Assembly: GCF_002176815.1 (NCBI RefSeq)
Contig: NZ_CP021648.1
Coordinates: forward strand, 1,682,001 to 1,746,000
Source: Acidovorax sp. T1
GTDB taxonomy: Bacteria; Pseudomonadota; Gammaproteobacteria; Burkholderiales; Burkholderiaceae_C
Direction: 5' to 3'
DNA: 64,000 bases
The position numbers were made by a program, and so were the translations under genes. Positions within the stretch are counted from its first letter, which is position 1. Each line of letters starts with the position of its first letter. Of the stretch, positions 17,308 through 27,063 are shown one piece after another. The notes under the pieces are model-generated. The model worked only from the letters and a program-made list of their open reading frames with translations. It did no database searches and was not told where the DNA came from.

Positions 17308-18516
17308 ATGATCATCACCAGTCTGCTCGACACCGACCTGTACAAGTTCACCATGATGCAGGTGGTGCTGCACCAGTTTCCGGGTGCGCAGGTCGAATAC
17401 AAATTCAAATGCCGCAACCCCGGCGCGCAGCTGGCGCCTTATGTGGCTGAAATTCGCTCGGAAATCCGCTCGCTGTGCAGCCTGCAGTTCCAGGACGACG
17501 AGCTCGATTACCTGCGCTCGCTGCGCTTCATCAAGAGCGACTTTGTCGATTTTCTCGGCCTGTTCCGGCTGAACGAGAAATACATCACCGTCACGCCGCA
17601 GCCCTCGGGCGAGATCGACATCACCATCCGTGGGCCCTGGCTGCACACCATCCTGTTCGAGATTCCGGTGCTGGCCATCGTGAACGAGGTGTACTTTCGC
17701 AACACGCAGAAGGTGCCCGATTTCCCCGAGGGGCGCCGGCGCCTGGACGACAAGATGGCGCTGCTGCAGGCCGATGGCCTGGCCGACCTCAAGATCGCCG
17801 ACTACGGCACGCGCCGGCGCTTCAGCCGCGCGTGGCACGAAGAGCTGCTGCGCGTGCTGGTGGCCCGCCTGGGCACCGGCGACTGCCGCCCGGGCGCGCC
17901 GCCCGGCCCCGGCCAGTTTGCCGGCACCAGCAATGTGCTCTATGCCATGAAGCTCGGAGTGACGCCGCTCGGCACCATGGCGCACGAATACCTGCAGGCC
18001 TGCCAGGCGCTGGGCCCGCGCCTGCGCGACAGCCAGGTGTTCGGCTTTGAAATGTGGGCCAAGGAATACCGGGGCGACCTGGGCATTGCGCTGTCCGACG
18101 TGTACGGCATGAGTGCTTTCCTGCGCGATTTCGACCTGTATTTCTGCAAGCTTTTTGATGGCGCCCGCCACGACAGCGGCGACCCGTTTGCCTGGGGCGA
18201 GCGTCTGCTCGACCACTACCGCAAGAACCGCGTCGATCCACTCACCAAGACGCTGATCTTCAGCGACGCGCTCACCGTCCCGCGCACCATCGAGCTGTAC
18301 AAGCAATTCAGGGGGCGCTGCCAGCTGGCGTTCGGCATTGGCACCAACCTCACCAACGATCTGGGTTACGAGCCGCTGCAGGTGGTCATCAAGATGACGC
18401 GATGCAACGACCAGCCCGTGGCCAAGGTGTCTGACACGCCCGGCAAGGGCATGTGCGATGACGAGAAATACCTGGCCTATCTGCGCCAGGTGTTCGAGAT
18501 TCCCTCGGTGCCCTGA
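17308..18516 (+). CDS. pncB: Nicotinate phosphoribosyltransferase
   Basis: Converts nicotinate and PRPP to nicotinate mononucleotide in NAD salvage. 402 residues from ATG 17308 ([25 protein letters not shown]). KFKCRN is a substrate-site motif and [14 protein letters not shown] contains the histidine that is phosphorylated in the family. [17 protein letters not shown] and LIFSDALT line the phosphoribosyl site. In-frame codons upstream of 17308 lack family similarity, so the internal ATG was preferred. Confidence 0.94.
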   Translation: MIITSLLDTDLYKFTMMQVVLHQFPGAQVEYKFKCRNPGAQLAPYVAEIRSEIRSLCSLQFQDDELDYLRSLRFIKSDFVDFLGLFRLNEKYITVTPQPSGEIDITIRGPWLHTILFEIPVLAIVNEVYFRNTQKVPDFPEGRRRLDDKMALLQADGLADLKIADYGTRRRFSRAWHEELLRVLVARLGTGDCRPGAPPGPGQFAGTSNVLYAMKLGVTPLGTMAHEYLQACQALGPRLRDSQVFGFEMWAKEYRGDLGIALSDVYGMSAFLRDFDLYFCKLFDGARHDSGDPFAWGERLLDHYRKNRVDPLTKTLIFSDALTVPRTIELYKQFRGRCQLAFGIGTNLTNDLGYEPLQVVIKMTRCNDQPVAKVSDTPGKGMCDDEKYLAYLRQVFEIPSVP

Positions 18517-18596
18517 CTGCACCGATAACGCTGCCCGCGCCATGCGCCGGGCCCGCGCCCATCCAGCCCAACCCTCGACAAGAAGGAGACAAACCC

Positions 18597-20015
18597 ATGA
18601 CGATTTCCCGCTGGCTGACCGCAGCCGCCCTGTGTGCGCTGCCCGGCCTGGCCTGTGCCGCCGATGTGGATGGCAGCCGCCTCTCGATGCTGTGGGGCGT
18701 GCCGTTTGCCGGCATTTTGCTGTCGATTGCGCTCATGCCCCTGCTGGCGCCGATTTTCTGGCACCACCATTTCGGCAAGGTGGCGGCGGCCTGGGGGCTG
18801 GCGTTTTTGCTGCCGTTTGCCGTGGTGTTTGGCCCGGCAGTGGCAGGCGCGAGCTTCGTGCATGCGCTGCTGGCCGAATACATCCCCTTCGTCATTTTGC
18901 TCACGGCGCTGTTTGCGGTGTCGGGCGGCATCTACATCCGCGGCAACCTGCATGGCAGCCCGGGGCTCAACACGGCCATCCTGGCCATTGGCGCCGTGCT
19001 GGCCAGTTTCATGGGCACCACGGGGGCATCCATGCTGCTGATTCGCCCGCTGATCCGCGCCAACGACAACCGCAAGCATGTGGCGCATGTCGTGGTGTTC
19101 TTCATCTTCATCGTGTCGAATGCGGGCGGCTCGCTCACGCCGCTGGGTGATCCGCCGCTGTTCCTGGGCTTTTTGAAGGGCGTGGATTTTTTCTGGACGG
19201 TGTCCCATATCTTCCAGGAGACGCTGTTCCTGGTGGGCGTGCTGCTGGTGCTGTTTTATGCGCTCGACAGCTGGTATTTCCACCGCAACAAAGAGGTGAA
19301 ACCGCAAGACCCGACCCCCGATACCCGCGACCCCCGTGCCATCGGCTTTGATGGCAAGGTCAACTTTGCCCTGCTGGGTGCGGTGGTGGCGCTGGTGCTG
19401 CTCAGCGGCTTCTGGAAATCGCCCGTGGTGTTCAACATTGCGGGCACCGAGGTCGGCTTGCCCGGCATCGTGCGCGATGTGGGCCTGGTCCTCGTCACGC
19501 TGGCCTCACTCTGGCTCACGCCCACCAAGGTGCACGCCGACAACCAGTTCGGCTGGGGCCCCATGCAGGAGGTGGCCAAGCTGTTTGCGGGCATCTTCCT
19601 GACGATCATTCCCGTGATTGCCATGCTCAAGGCAGGCGTCAACGGGCCGTTTGGTGCCATCGTCGCCGCCGTCACCCGGCCCGACGGATCGCCCGACCCG
19701 GCCATGTATTTCTGGGCCACCGGGGTGCTGTCTTCGTTTCTGGACAACGCCCCCACCTACCTCGTGTTCTTTAACACCGCCGGGGGCGACCCTGCCGTGC
19801 TCATGACCATGCTGGCCCCCACGCTGGCGGCCATATCGGCGGGCGCCGTGTTCATGGGCGCCAACACCTACATCGGCAACGCGCCCAACCTGATGGTCAA
19901 GGCCATTGCCGAAGACCGTGGCGTGAAGATGCCCAGCTTCTTTGGCTACATGCTGTGGTCCTTCGGCATTCTGGTGCCGCTGTTCGTGGTGATGACCTTC
20001 ATATGGTTCCGTTGA
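18597..20015 (+). CDS. Sodium:proton antiporter / ion transporter of the ArsB-NhaD superfamily
   Basis: 472 residues. An N-terminal segment ending ACAAD resembles a cleavable signal or first membrane helix. Roughly eleven to twelve hydrophobic segments follow. SNAGGSLTPLGDPPLFLGF and SSFLDNAPTYLVFF are the two paired re-entrant motifs typical of NhaD-like antiporters. GAGGAGA-like purines (AAGGAG, 18583-18588) precede the ATG. It sits between pncB and a hydroxyacid dehydrogenase on the same strand. Substrate (Na+ or an organic anion) cannot be fixed from sequence. Confidence 0.85.
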   Translation: MTISRWLTAAALCALPGLACAADVDGSRLSMLWGVPFAGILLSIALMPLLAPIFWHHHFGKVAAAWGLAFLLPFAVVFGPAVAGASFVHALLAEYIPFVILLTALFAVSGGIYIRGNLHGSPGLNTAILAIGAVLASFMGTTGASMLLIRPLIRANDNRKHVAHVVVFFIFIVSNAGGSLTPLGDPPLFLGFLKGVDFFWTVSHIFQETLFLVGVLLVLFYALDSWYFHRNKEVKPQDPTPDTRDPRAIGFDGKVNFALLGAVVALVLLSGFWKSPVVFNIAGTEVGLPGIVRDVGLVLVTLASLWLTPTKVHADNQFGWGPMQEVAKLFAGIFLTIIPVIAMLKAGVNGPFGAIVAAVTRPDGSPDPAMYFWATGVLSSFLDNAPTYLVFFNTAGGDPAVLMTMLAPTLAAISAGAVFMGANTYIGNAPNLMVKAIAEDRGVKMPSFFGYMLWSFGILVPLFVVMTFIWFR

Positions 20016-20031
20016 TTGGAGACTTCCTGAT

Positions 20032-21021
20032 ATGAGCAAACCCCGCATCCTGGTCGCCCGTGCGATCTTCCCTGAAGTGGTGGAGCGCCTGGCGCAGCAT
20101 TTCGAGGTCGAGGCCAACGCCGATGACGTGATCTGGTCGCCCGAGGAGCTGGCCGCGAGGCTGGCCGACAAGGACGGCGCCTTCACCACGGGCAGCCAGC
20201 GCATCGACGCTGCCCTGATCGCCGCCGCGCCGCGCCTGAAAATCGTGGCCAACATGGCCGTGGGCTACAACAACTTCGACGTGGACGCCATGACCGCCGC
20301 TGGCGTGCAGGGCACCAACACCCCCGATGTGCTGACCGAAACCACGGCCGACTTCGGCTTTGCGCTGCTCATGGCCACGGCCCGGCGCATGACCGAGAGC
20401 GAGCATTACCTGCGCGCCGGCAAGTGGACCACCTGGCGCTATGACATGTTTGCCGGCAGCGACATCCACGGCAGCACGCTCGGCATCATCGGCATGGGCC
20501 GCATCGGGCAGGGCATTGCCAAGCGCGGCGCGCACGGCTTTGGCATGAACGTGGTCTATCACAACCGCTCGCGCCTGTCGGCCGCGCTGGAGGCCGAATG
20601 CAAGGCCCGCTATGTCGAAAAGGACGAGCTGCTGCGCACGGCCGACCATGTGGTGCTGGTGCTGCCCTACACCCCGGCATCGCACCACACCATTGGCGCT
20701 GCCGAGCTGGCGCTGATGAAGCCCACGGCCACGCTGGTCAACATTGCACGCGGCGGCATCGTGGATGACGCGGCCCTGGCCGTGGCGCTGCGCGAGCGGC
20801 GCATTGCGGCGGCGGGCCTGGATGTGTTCGAGGGCGAGCCCAGCGTGCACCCCGACCTGCTCACCGTGCCCAATGTGGTGCTCACGCCGCACATCGCCAG
20901 CGCCACCGTGCCCACGCGCCTGGCCATGGCCCACCTGGCGGCCGATAACCTGATCGCCTTTTTTGGCGGGCGCGGGCCGCTCACGCCGGTGAACCAGCCG
21001 GCTGCAGTGCGATTGGCCTGA
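20032..21021 (+). CDS. D-2-hydroxyacid dehydrogenase (glyoxylate/hydroxypyruvate reductase type)
   Basis: 329 residues. The NAD(P)-binding motif is GIIGMGRIGQGIAKR and the catalytic residues appear in NIARGGIVDD (Arg), FEGEPS (Glu) and LTPHIASAT (His). TADFGFALLMATARR is typical of the GhrB/GyaR group that reduces glyoxylate or hydroxypyruvate. It starts 16 bases after the antiporter, so the two probably share a transcript. Confidence 0.92.
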   Translation: MSKPRILVARAIFPEVVERLAQHFEVEANADDVIWSPEELAARLADKDGAFTTGSQRIDAALIAAAPRLKIVANMAVGYNNFDVDAMTAAGVQGTNTPDVLTETTADFGFALLMATARRMTESEHYLRAGKWTTWRYDMFAGSDIHGSTLGIIGMGRIGQGIAKRGAHGFGMNVVYHNRSRLSAALEAECKARYVEKDELLRTADHVVLVLPYTPASHHTIGAAELALMKPTATLVNIARGGIVDDAALAVALRERRIAAAGLDVFEGEPSVHPDLLTVPNVVLTPHIASATVPTRLAMAHLAADNLIAFFGGRGPLTPVNQPAAVRLA

Positions 21022-21027
21022 GTTTTG

Positions 21028-21086
21028 AATGAAATCGGCTTCTAGCGCTTATGAGATAAGCGCTAGAAGCTATATAAAAGATAGTG
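21028..21086. repeat. Dispersed palindromic repeat, copy B (perfect 15-bp stem)
   Basis: Reverse orientation. GCTTCTAGCGCTTAT (21038-21052) and ATAAGCGCTAGAAGC (21056-21070) form a perfect 15-bp stem around GAG. The AT-rich tail TATATAAAAGATAGTGAATT runs into the annotated rmuC start and is shared with copy C. Confidence 0.85.
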
Positions 21087-22640
21087 AATTCCTTGACTAC
21101 TGACACGCTCGTTTTGCTGGCCGCGCTGGCCCTGGTGTTGCTGCTTTTGGTGCTGTTGCTGGTGCGCCGCCCCCGTGTTGATTTGCCGCCCGAATGGCTG
21201 GCGCGCCTGCAGGTGCTAGAAGGCACCGCACAGGCCACGCAACTGGCCGTGGCCAAGAACGATGGCGCCATGGATGCGCTGGCCCAACAGCTCAGCGGCT
21301 TCACGCAGGCCACGCAAACCACGCTCGAAACCCTGCGCCACGCGGTCGATGAGCGCTTGACGCAAACGGTGGCTGAATCGCGCAACGGCCGCGCCGAGCT
21401 GCTGGCGGCCTTTGGCGTGTTCGAGGCACGGCTGGAGCAGCGCCTCACGGCACTGGACGCGGCCACGCGTCTCACGCTCGATTCGCTCAAGAGCGACACC
21501 CAATCGCAGCTGGGAGTCATGTCGCAAGCGCTCAAGGACCAGCTCGAAGGCAACAGCTACCAGATCAAGAACCAGTTTGCGGTGTTGCAAGACGCCGTCT
21601 CGCAGCAGCTCACCGGCCTGGTGCAGGGCAGCCAGCACAACGCCGAGCAGCTGCGCACCGCGCTCAACGAGCGGCTCGGCGCCATCCAGATGGACAACGC
21701 CACCAAGCTTGAAGAAATGCGCCGCACGGTGGACGAAAAGCTCCACGCCACGCTGGAGCAGCGCCTGGGTGAATCGTTCAAGCTGGTGAGCGACCGGCTC
21801 GAACAGGTGCACAAGGGCCTGGGCGAGATGCAAACGCTGGCTGGCAGCGTGGGCGACTTGAAGCGTGTGATGACCAACGTGAAGTCGCGCGGCACCTGGG
21901 GCGAAATGCAGCTGGGCGCCATCATCGACAACGTGCTCACGCCCGACCAGTTTGCGCGCAACGTCAAGACCGTGCCGGGCAGCGACGAGCTGGTCGAGTT
22001 CGCCATCCGCCTGCCCGGCAAGAACGACGAGCACCCCGTGTGGCTGCCCATCGACTCCAAGTATCCCGTGGAGCAATACCAGCGCCTGATGGACGCGCAG
22101 GACGCCGCCGACAAGGCCGCCATCGCATCGGCAGGCAACGCGTTCGAGACCTCGATCAAGCTCGAAGCCAAGAAGATCTTTGCCAAATACGTCTCGCCCC
22201 CGCACACCACCGATTTTGCCGTGCTGTATTTGCCCACCGAAGGCCTGTTTGCCGAGGTGATGCGCCGCCCCGGCCTGGTCGAGGCCGTGCAGAACGACTG
22301 CCGCGTGATGATCACCGGCCCGGCCAACCTGGCCGCCATGCTCAACAGCCTGCAGATGGGCTTCAAGACGCTGGCGATCGAAAAGCGCTCGTCCGAGGTG
22401 TGGAGCCTCTTGGGCATGGTCAAGACCGAGTTCGCCAAGTTTGGCGACGTGGTCGAGGCCACCAAGAAATCCATCGACGCTGCCGCCAAGAAGTTTGACG
22501 AGGTGGGCGTGCGCACCCGCGCCATCCAGCGCAAGCTGCGCGATGTGCAGGACCTGCCCGCGCCCGACACTGCCGTGCCGCTGGCTGGCGCCAGCCCCTC
22601 GGCTCTACCCGGCCTGGACCTTGAGGACGACCTGCCGTGA
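21084..22640 (+). CDS. rmuC: DNA recombination protein RmuC
   Basis: 518 residues. An N-terminal membrane anchor (LVLLAALALVLLLLVLLLVRR) is followed by a long coiled-coil and the RmuC nuclease-like domain (GTWGEMQLGAIIDNVLTPDQFARN, LPIDSKYPVEQY, ITGPANLAAMLNSLQMGF). It limits inversions at short inverted repeats in E. coli. The start is uncertain: GTG at 21084 lies in the tail of a dispersed repeat, and TTG at 21093 is the next choice. Confidence 0.9.
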   Translation: MNSLTTDTLVLLAALALVLLLLVLLLVRRPRVDLPPEWLARLQVLEGTAQATQLAVAKNDGAMDALAQQLSGFTQATQTTLETLRHAVDERLTQTVAESRNGRAELLAAFGVFEARLEQRLTALDAATRLTLDSLKSDTQSQLGVMSQALKDQLEGNSYQIKNQFAVLQDAVSQQLTGLVQGSQHNAEQLRTALNERLGAIQMDNATKLEEMRRTVDEKLHATLEQRLGESFKLVSDRLEQVHKGLGEMQTLAGSVGDLKRVMTNVKSRGTWGEMQLGAIIDNVLTPDQFARNVKTVPGSDELVEFAIRLPGKNDEHPVWLPIDSKYPVEQYQRLMDAQDAADKAAIASAGNAFETSIKLEAKKIFAKYVSPPHTTDFAVLYLPTEGLFAEVMRRPGLVEAVQNDCRVMITGPANLAAMLNSLQMGFKTLAIEKRSSEVWSLLGMVKTEFAKFGDVVEATKKSIDAAAKKFDEVGVRTRAIQRKLRDVQDLPAPDTAVPLAGASPSALPGLDLEDDLP

Positions 22641-22682
22641 ACCGGGCGCTGGCGCGCGTGGTTGCCTGGTTGTGAAATCGGA

Positions 22683-23546
22683 TCAGAGCTTGTAGAAAGC
22701 CTTGATTAGCCCCCAGGCTTCCTGCGGGTCGTCCGTGAAGTGGAACAGCTGCAGGTCCTTGGCCGCAATGGTGCCTTCTTCGACCATTACGTCAAAGTTG
22801 ATCAGGCGCTTCCAGTAGTCCACGCCAAACAGCACGATGGGCACCGGCTTGGCCTTGCCGGTCTGCACCAGGGTGAGCACTTCGAACAGTTCGTCGAGCG
22901 TGCCAAACCCGCCGGGGAACGCCACCAGTGCCTTGGCGCGCATCATGAAATGCATCTTGCGCAGGGCAAAGTAGTGGAACTTGAAGCTCAGCGAGGGCGA
23001 GATGAAGCGGTTGCCGCTTTGCTCGTGCGGCAGGCCGATGTTCAGGCCCACGTTCAGCGCGCCGGCTTCGTGGGCCCCGCGGTTGGCCGCCTCCATGATG
23101 CCGGGGCCGCCGCCGGTGCAGATGTAGATGCGGTCGGCGGGGCGCTGGCGCTCGCTGTAGTTGGCCACGAGGCCGGCGAATTGGCGCGCCAGGTCGTAAT
23201 AGCGGGCGTTGCGCACGGCCTGCCGTGCACGCTGCAGTTGTGCTGCGTCTCCGCTGGCTTCGGCGGCGCTCAACTGGGCCGCCGCCTCGTCGGGCGCCAC
23301 AAAGCGGGCGCTGCCATACACCACCACCGTGTTCTCGATGCCTTGCTCGGCCTGGCCCAGGTCGGGCTTGAGCATTTCCAGCTGGAACCGGATGCCGCGC
23401 GTTTCACGGCGGAACAGAAATTCGGGGTCGGCAAACGCCAGCCGATAGGCATCGGCGTGCAAGGGGTTGTCGTTGTTGGCGTGCGCGTGCAGTTCGGCCC
23501 AGGCATCGGCCAGGCGGCGTTCGTTGAGTTGGGTGGTGGCTTCCAT
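22683..23546 (-). CDS. LOG-family protein (nucleotide 5'-monophosphate phosphoribohydrolase-like)
   Basis: 287 residues from ATG 23546 (MEATTQLNERRLADAW). TVVVYGSARF opens the Rossmann-like fold. GGGPGIMEAANRGAHEAG and FPGGFGTLDELFEVLTLVQTGK are the two LOG signature motifs for phosphate and ribose binding. Longer than plant LOG enzymes because of an N-terminal extension of about 85 residues, as in the long proteobacterial type. Related enzymes cleave AMP or cytokinin ribotides; the true substrate here is unknown. Confidence 0.88.
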   Translation of the reverse strand: MEATTQLNERRLADAWAELHAHANNDNPLHADAYRLAFADPEFLFRRETRGIRFQLEMLKPDLGQAEQGIENTVVVYGSARFVAPDEAAAQLSAAEASGDAAQLQRARQAVRNARYYDLARQFAGLVANYSERQRPADRIYICTGGGPGIMEAANRGAHEAGALNVGLNIGLPHEQSGNRFISPSLSFKFHYFALRKMHFMMRAKALVAFPGGFGTLDELFEVLTLVQTGKAKPVPIVLFGVDYWKRLINFDVMVEEGTIAAKDLQLFHFTDDPQEAWGLIKAFYKL

Positions 23547-23633
23547 GGGATTTCGGACGTCGCGGCGGGTGCCGGACTGTGACAGTGGGGTGTTGACATG
23601 GCCCGAGCATTGCATTGCGGGCTCCAGCGGATT

Positions 23634-23699
23634 TTATAGTCAAAAGGCGCTGTTACGCTTTGCAGCATTGCGCTGAAAGCTATGAAAAAGATAGTGAAT
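23634..23699. repeat. Dispersed palindromic repeat, copy C (degenerate)
   Basis: Reverse orientation. The core is partly lost, but the tail AGCTATGAAAAAGATAGTGA aligns with copy B over about 20 bases. It lies between the LOG gene and crcB. Confidence 0.5.
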
Positions 23700-23742
23700 C
23701 AAGGCCCGGTAAGTCCGAAAAAACCGCCGGCAGGCGAACGCG

Positions 23743-24129
23743 TCAGGGCCGGCTGGTCAACGCCAGTGCCACCGTCTGCAGGCCCAGCAGGGTCATGAGC
23801 AGCGAGCCCCCCAGGTGCAGTGCGGTGGTGCCGCCCGCCAGCAGGTAGCGCTGCTGCTGCAGCATGGTCACCACCTCGGCCGAGAAACTGGAAAACGTGG
23901 TCAGCGCCCCCAAAAAACCGGTGACCAGCGCCAGGCGCCAGGCGGGGTCGATCTGGGGCAGGGCCTGGAAGGCCGCCACGCACACACCGATGAGGTAGCC
24001 GCCCACCAGATTGGCCGCCAGCGTGCCCCATGGCAGCAGTGCGCCGGGGCCGCTGAGCCACAGCCCCAGCCGCCAGCGGGCCAGCGCGCCGAGGCTGGCG
24101 CCGATACAGATGGACAGAACATGCAGCAT
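23743..24129 (-). CDS. crcB: Fluoride efflux channel CrcB (Fluc)
   Basis: 128 residues from ATG 24129 with four hydrophobic helices. GALARWRLG, GTLAANLVGGYLIG and TGFLGALTTFSSFSAE are conserved Fluc motifs, the last holding the polar track. Fluc proteins work as dual-topology dimers that export F-. No recognisable fluoride riboswitch was seen in the 38-base gap to the next gene, so it may be read through from the TRAP operon. Confidence 0.92.
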   Translation of the reverse strand: MLHVLSICIGASLGALARWRLGLWLSGPGALLPWGTLAANLVGGYLIGVCVAAFQALPQIDPAWRLALVTGFLGALTTFSSFSAEVVTMLQQQRYLLAGGTTALHLGGSLLMTLLGLQTVALALTSRP

Positions 24130-24167
24130 GGCGCCATTGTCCACATCCGGTGGGCCGCGCCCGGCGT

Positions 24168-25472
24168 TCAGCGGGCAGACATCTGCTGCGGCAGCCAGGT
24201 CACGATGCCGGGGAAGACATAGATCAACGCCACGGCGCCACACATCAGCAGGAACATGGGCATGGCCACCTTGGCGATCCAGGGCAGCTGGCGCCCCGTC
24301 ATGCCCTGCAGCACGAACAGGTTGAAGCCCACGGGTGGCGTGATCTGCGCCATCTCGACCACCAGCACGATGAAGATGCCGAACCAGATGGTGTCGATGC
24401 CGGCGGCCTGCACCGTGGGCATGAGCACGCCCATGGTCAGCACCACCATCGAGATGCCGTCCAGAAAGCAGCCCAGGATGATGTAGAAAACCGCCAGCGC
24501 CACGATGAGCTGGGCCTGGTTCAGGCCCAGCGACGCAATCCATTCGGCCAGATGGCGCGGCAGGCCGATGTAGCCCATGGCCAGCGTAAGGAAGGCGGCG
24601 CCTGCGAGGATCAGCGCGATCATGCAGTACAGGCGCGTGGCGCCCATCAGCGAGTCCTTGAACGTGCCCCAGGTCATCGAGCCCTGCACGGCCGACAGCA
24701 CCAGCGAGCCCACCACACCCACAGCCGCTGCCTCGGTGGCGGTGGCAAAGCCGGTGTAAATGCTGCCCAGCACGGCCGCGATCAGCAGCACCACGGGGAT
24801 CAGGCTGCGCGATTCGGACAGCTTTTGCATGAAGGTCATGCGCACGTCGGCGGCAGGCACCTGCTCGGGGTGGCGCAGTGCCCACAGCATGATGTAGCCC
24901 GAGAACAGTGCCGCCAGCAAAATGCCCGGCAGCACGCCCGCAATGAACAGCTGCGAGATCGATACCTCGGCCGACACGCCGTACACGATCATGATGATCG
25001 ACGGCGGGATCAACAGGCCCAGCGTGCTGGCCCCAGCCAGCGTGCCCACCACCATGTGCTCGGGGTAGCCGCGGCGCGTCAGCTCGGGCAGCGTCATCTT
25101 GCCGATGGTGGCGCAGGTAGCGGCACTCGACCCCGACACGGCGGCAAAGATGGTGCAGCCCACCACGTTGGTGTGCAGCAGCCGGCCCGGCAGCGCCTGC
25201 ACCCAGGGGGCCAGGCCCTTGAACATGTCTTGCGACAGCCGGGTGCGGAACAGGATTTCGCCCATCCAGATGAACAGCGGCAGGGCCGTGAGGGTCCAGC
25301 TGGAGGCGCTGCCCCAGATGGTCACCGCCATCGCATCGCCCGCCGGGCGCGCCGAGAACAGCTGCATGGCGATCCAGGCGACGCCGGAGAGGGTGAGCCC
25401 GATCCATACGCCGCTGCCCAGAATCAGGAACAGCGACAGCATGAGCAGGCCGGTTATGGTGAGATCACTCAT
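24168..25472 (-). CDS. TRAP transporter large permease (DctM family)
   Basis: 434 residues, about 12 hydrophobic segments. VGCTIFAAVSGSSAATCATIGKM and GASTLGLLIPPSIIMIVYG match the conserved DctM substrate and sodium-binding loops. It forms the sodium-driven transport core with the small DctQ subunit encoded 20 bases upstream. Third gene of a dctP-dctQ-dctM operon. Confidence 0.93.
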   Translation of the reverse strand: MSDLTITGLLMLSLFLILGSGVWIGLTLSGVAWIAMQLFSARPAGDAMAVTIWGSASSWTLTALPLFIWMGEILFRTRLSQDMFKGLAPWVQALPGRLLHTNVVGCTIFAAVSGSSAATCATIGKMTLPELTRRGYPEHMVVGTLAGASTLGLLIPPSIIMIVYGVSAEVSISQLFIAGVLPGILLAALFSGYIMLWALRHPEQVPAADVRMTFMQKLSESRSLIPVVLLIAAVLGSIYTGFATATEAAAVGVVGSLVLSAVQGSMTWGTFKDSLMGATRLYCMIALILAGAAFLTLAMGYIGLPRHLAEWIASLGLNQAQLIVALAVFYIILGCFLDGISMVVLTMGVLMPTVQAAGIDTIWFGIFIVLVVEMAQITPPVGFNLFVLQGMTGRQLPWIAKVAMPMFLLMCGAVALIYVFPGIVTWLPQQMSAR

Positions 25473-25492
25473 GGTGGTAGGTCGAGCCGGGT

Positions 25493-26002
25493 TTATTCAT
25501 TGCGCAATGCTTCGCCGGATGGGGCATCCACGCGCTTGCCCATCATCTCCAGCACCAGTTCGTCCACGAATGCGATCGCCAAAATGACGGTGCCAACAGC
25601 CATGGCGATTTGCGGAATCCACAGCGGCGTGGCGTCGTTGCTGGTGGAGATGTCGTGGAACTCGTGCGACTGCCAGGCCAGCTTGCAGCTGTACACCGCA
25701 AACAGCAGCGCCAGCAGGGTGGCAATGGCCAGTGCCCAGATCTCGAACGCCTTCTTGGCGCCGCCCTTCAAAAAGTTGAGCAGCAGCGTGACGCGGATGT
25801 GTTCGCCGCGCTTCAAGGTGTGGGCGAGCGCCAGGAAGCCCGTTGCGGCCATCAGGTAGCCCGCATAGGCGTCCGTGCCCGGCACGTGGAAGTTGAACTG
25901 TCGGCTGGCAATGGACAGCAGCACCATCCCCAACAAGCCGACCATGAAAAGCGCCGCCAGGGCGGCGGCGCTGTCGTACAGAAAGTCCAGCAGACGACGC
26001 AT
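25493..26002 (-). CDS. TRAP transporter small permease (DctQ family)
   Basis: 169 residues with four hydrophobic segments. SIASRQFNFHVPGTDAYAGYLMAATGFLALAHTLKRGEHIRVTLL is the family hallmark, and it precedes a helix ending in LVLEMMGKRVD. Positioned between the binding protein and large permease genes with 18-20 base gaps, it is clearly part of the same transporter. Confidence 0.92.
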   Translation of the reverse strand: MRRLLDFLYDSAAALAALFMVGLLGMVLLSIASRQFNFHVPGTDAYAGYLMAATGFLALAHTLKRGEHIRVTLLLNFLKGGAKKAFEIWALAIATLLALLFAVYSCKLAWQSHEFHDISTSNDATPLWIPQIAMAVGTVILAIAFVDELVLEMMGKRVDAPSGEALRNE

Positions 26003-26020
26003 TTGTGTGGGCGCCTGGGC

Positions 26021-27004
26021 TTACTTGCGGTAGGCGTCGATCAGGGCCTTGCCTTCGGGGCCAGCCTTGTCGAGCCATTCCTTGAGCATGGTGTCGCCCA
26101 CCTTGGCCATGTCGGCCTTCAGCGCGGCAGGCGGTGCTTCCACGTTCATGCCGTTGGCCTTGAGCTTGGCCACGGTGTCGGTGTTCACCTTGGAGCTGTT
26201 GGCCCAGCCGCGCGCTTCGGCGTCGGCACCCGCCTTGAGCAGGGCTTGCTGCAGGGGTTTGTCCAGCGCATCAAACGCCTTCTTGTTCACCAGGATGGCG
26301 TTCTTGGGCAGCCAGGCCTGGGTGTCGTAGTAGTACTTGAGTTGCTCGTAGAGCTTGCTGTCCACACCGGTGGCGCCCGACGTCATCGTCGATTCGACCA
26401 CGCCCGTGGCCAGGGCCTGCGAGAACTCGGCGGCTTGCACCGTCACAGGCTGCGCACCCACCAGTTCGGCGATGCGTGCGGTGGCGGGGCTGTAGGCGCG
26501 CCACTTGATGCCCTTGAGGTCCGCTGCAGAAGCCAGCGGCTTCTTGGTGTAGATGCCTTGCGGAGGCCAGGCCACCGCGTACAGCAGCATCATTCCTTGT
26601 TCAGCCAGCTTCTTTTCCAGGAAGGGCTTTTGCGCAGCGTAGAGCTTCTTGGAGGCGTCATAGCTGTCCGCCAGGAAGGGCAGACCATCCACGCCAAACA
26701 GCTGCCATTCGTTCTGGAAGTTGGCGAGCAGGATTTCGCCCATCTGCGCCTGGCCGCCTTGCACGGCGCGCTTGATTTCGGGGGCCTTGAACAGCGCGGC
26801 GTTGGCGTGCACCGTGATCTTGAGCTTGCCACCCGTGGCCTTGTCCACGTCGCTGGCCAGTTGCACCATGTTTTCGGTGTGGAAGTTGGTGGCGGGGTAG
26901 GCGGCGGCCAGATCCCATTTCGTTTGCGCAAAGGCGGAAGTGGCGGCAAAGCCCGCGGTCAGTGCGAGGGCGAGTGCGGTCACGGGGAAGATTCGACGCT
27001 TCAT
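26021..27004 (-). CDS. TRAP transporter substrate-binding protein (DctP family)
   Basis: 327 residues with a signal peptide (MKRRIFPVTALALALTAGFA, cleavage near AFA-QT). The mature protein begins TKWDLAAAYPATNFHTENM and has GIKWRAYSPATARIAELVGAQPVTVQAAEFSQALATGVVE, the DctP ligand-binding region with its arginine. Probable ligand is a carboxylate. The divergent 5-oxoprolinase-type gene starts about 550 bases away, hinting at a cyclic amide or amino-acid derivative, but this is only neighbourhood inference. Confidence 0.92.
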   Translation of the reverse strand: MKRRIFPVTALALALTAGFAATSAFAQTKWDLAAAYPATNFHTENMVQLASDVDKATGGKLKITVHANAALFKAPEIKRAVQGGQAQMGEILLANFQNEWQLFGVDGLPFLADSYDASKKLYAAQKPFLEKKLAEQGMMLLYAVAWPPQGIYTKKPLASAADLKGIKWRAYSPATARIAELVGAQPVTVQAAEFSQALATGVVESTMTSGATGVDSKLYEQLKYYYDTQAWLPKNAILVNKKAFDALDKPLQQALLKAGADAEARGWANSSKVNTDTVAKLKANGMNVEAPPAALKADMAKVGDTMLKEWLDKAGPEGKALIDAYRK

Positions 27005-27063
27005 GGGTTAGCTCCGCAGGGTTGGATGTTGAAAAATATGAGGATTCACTCTATCGAACGTAG

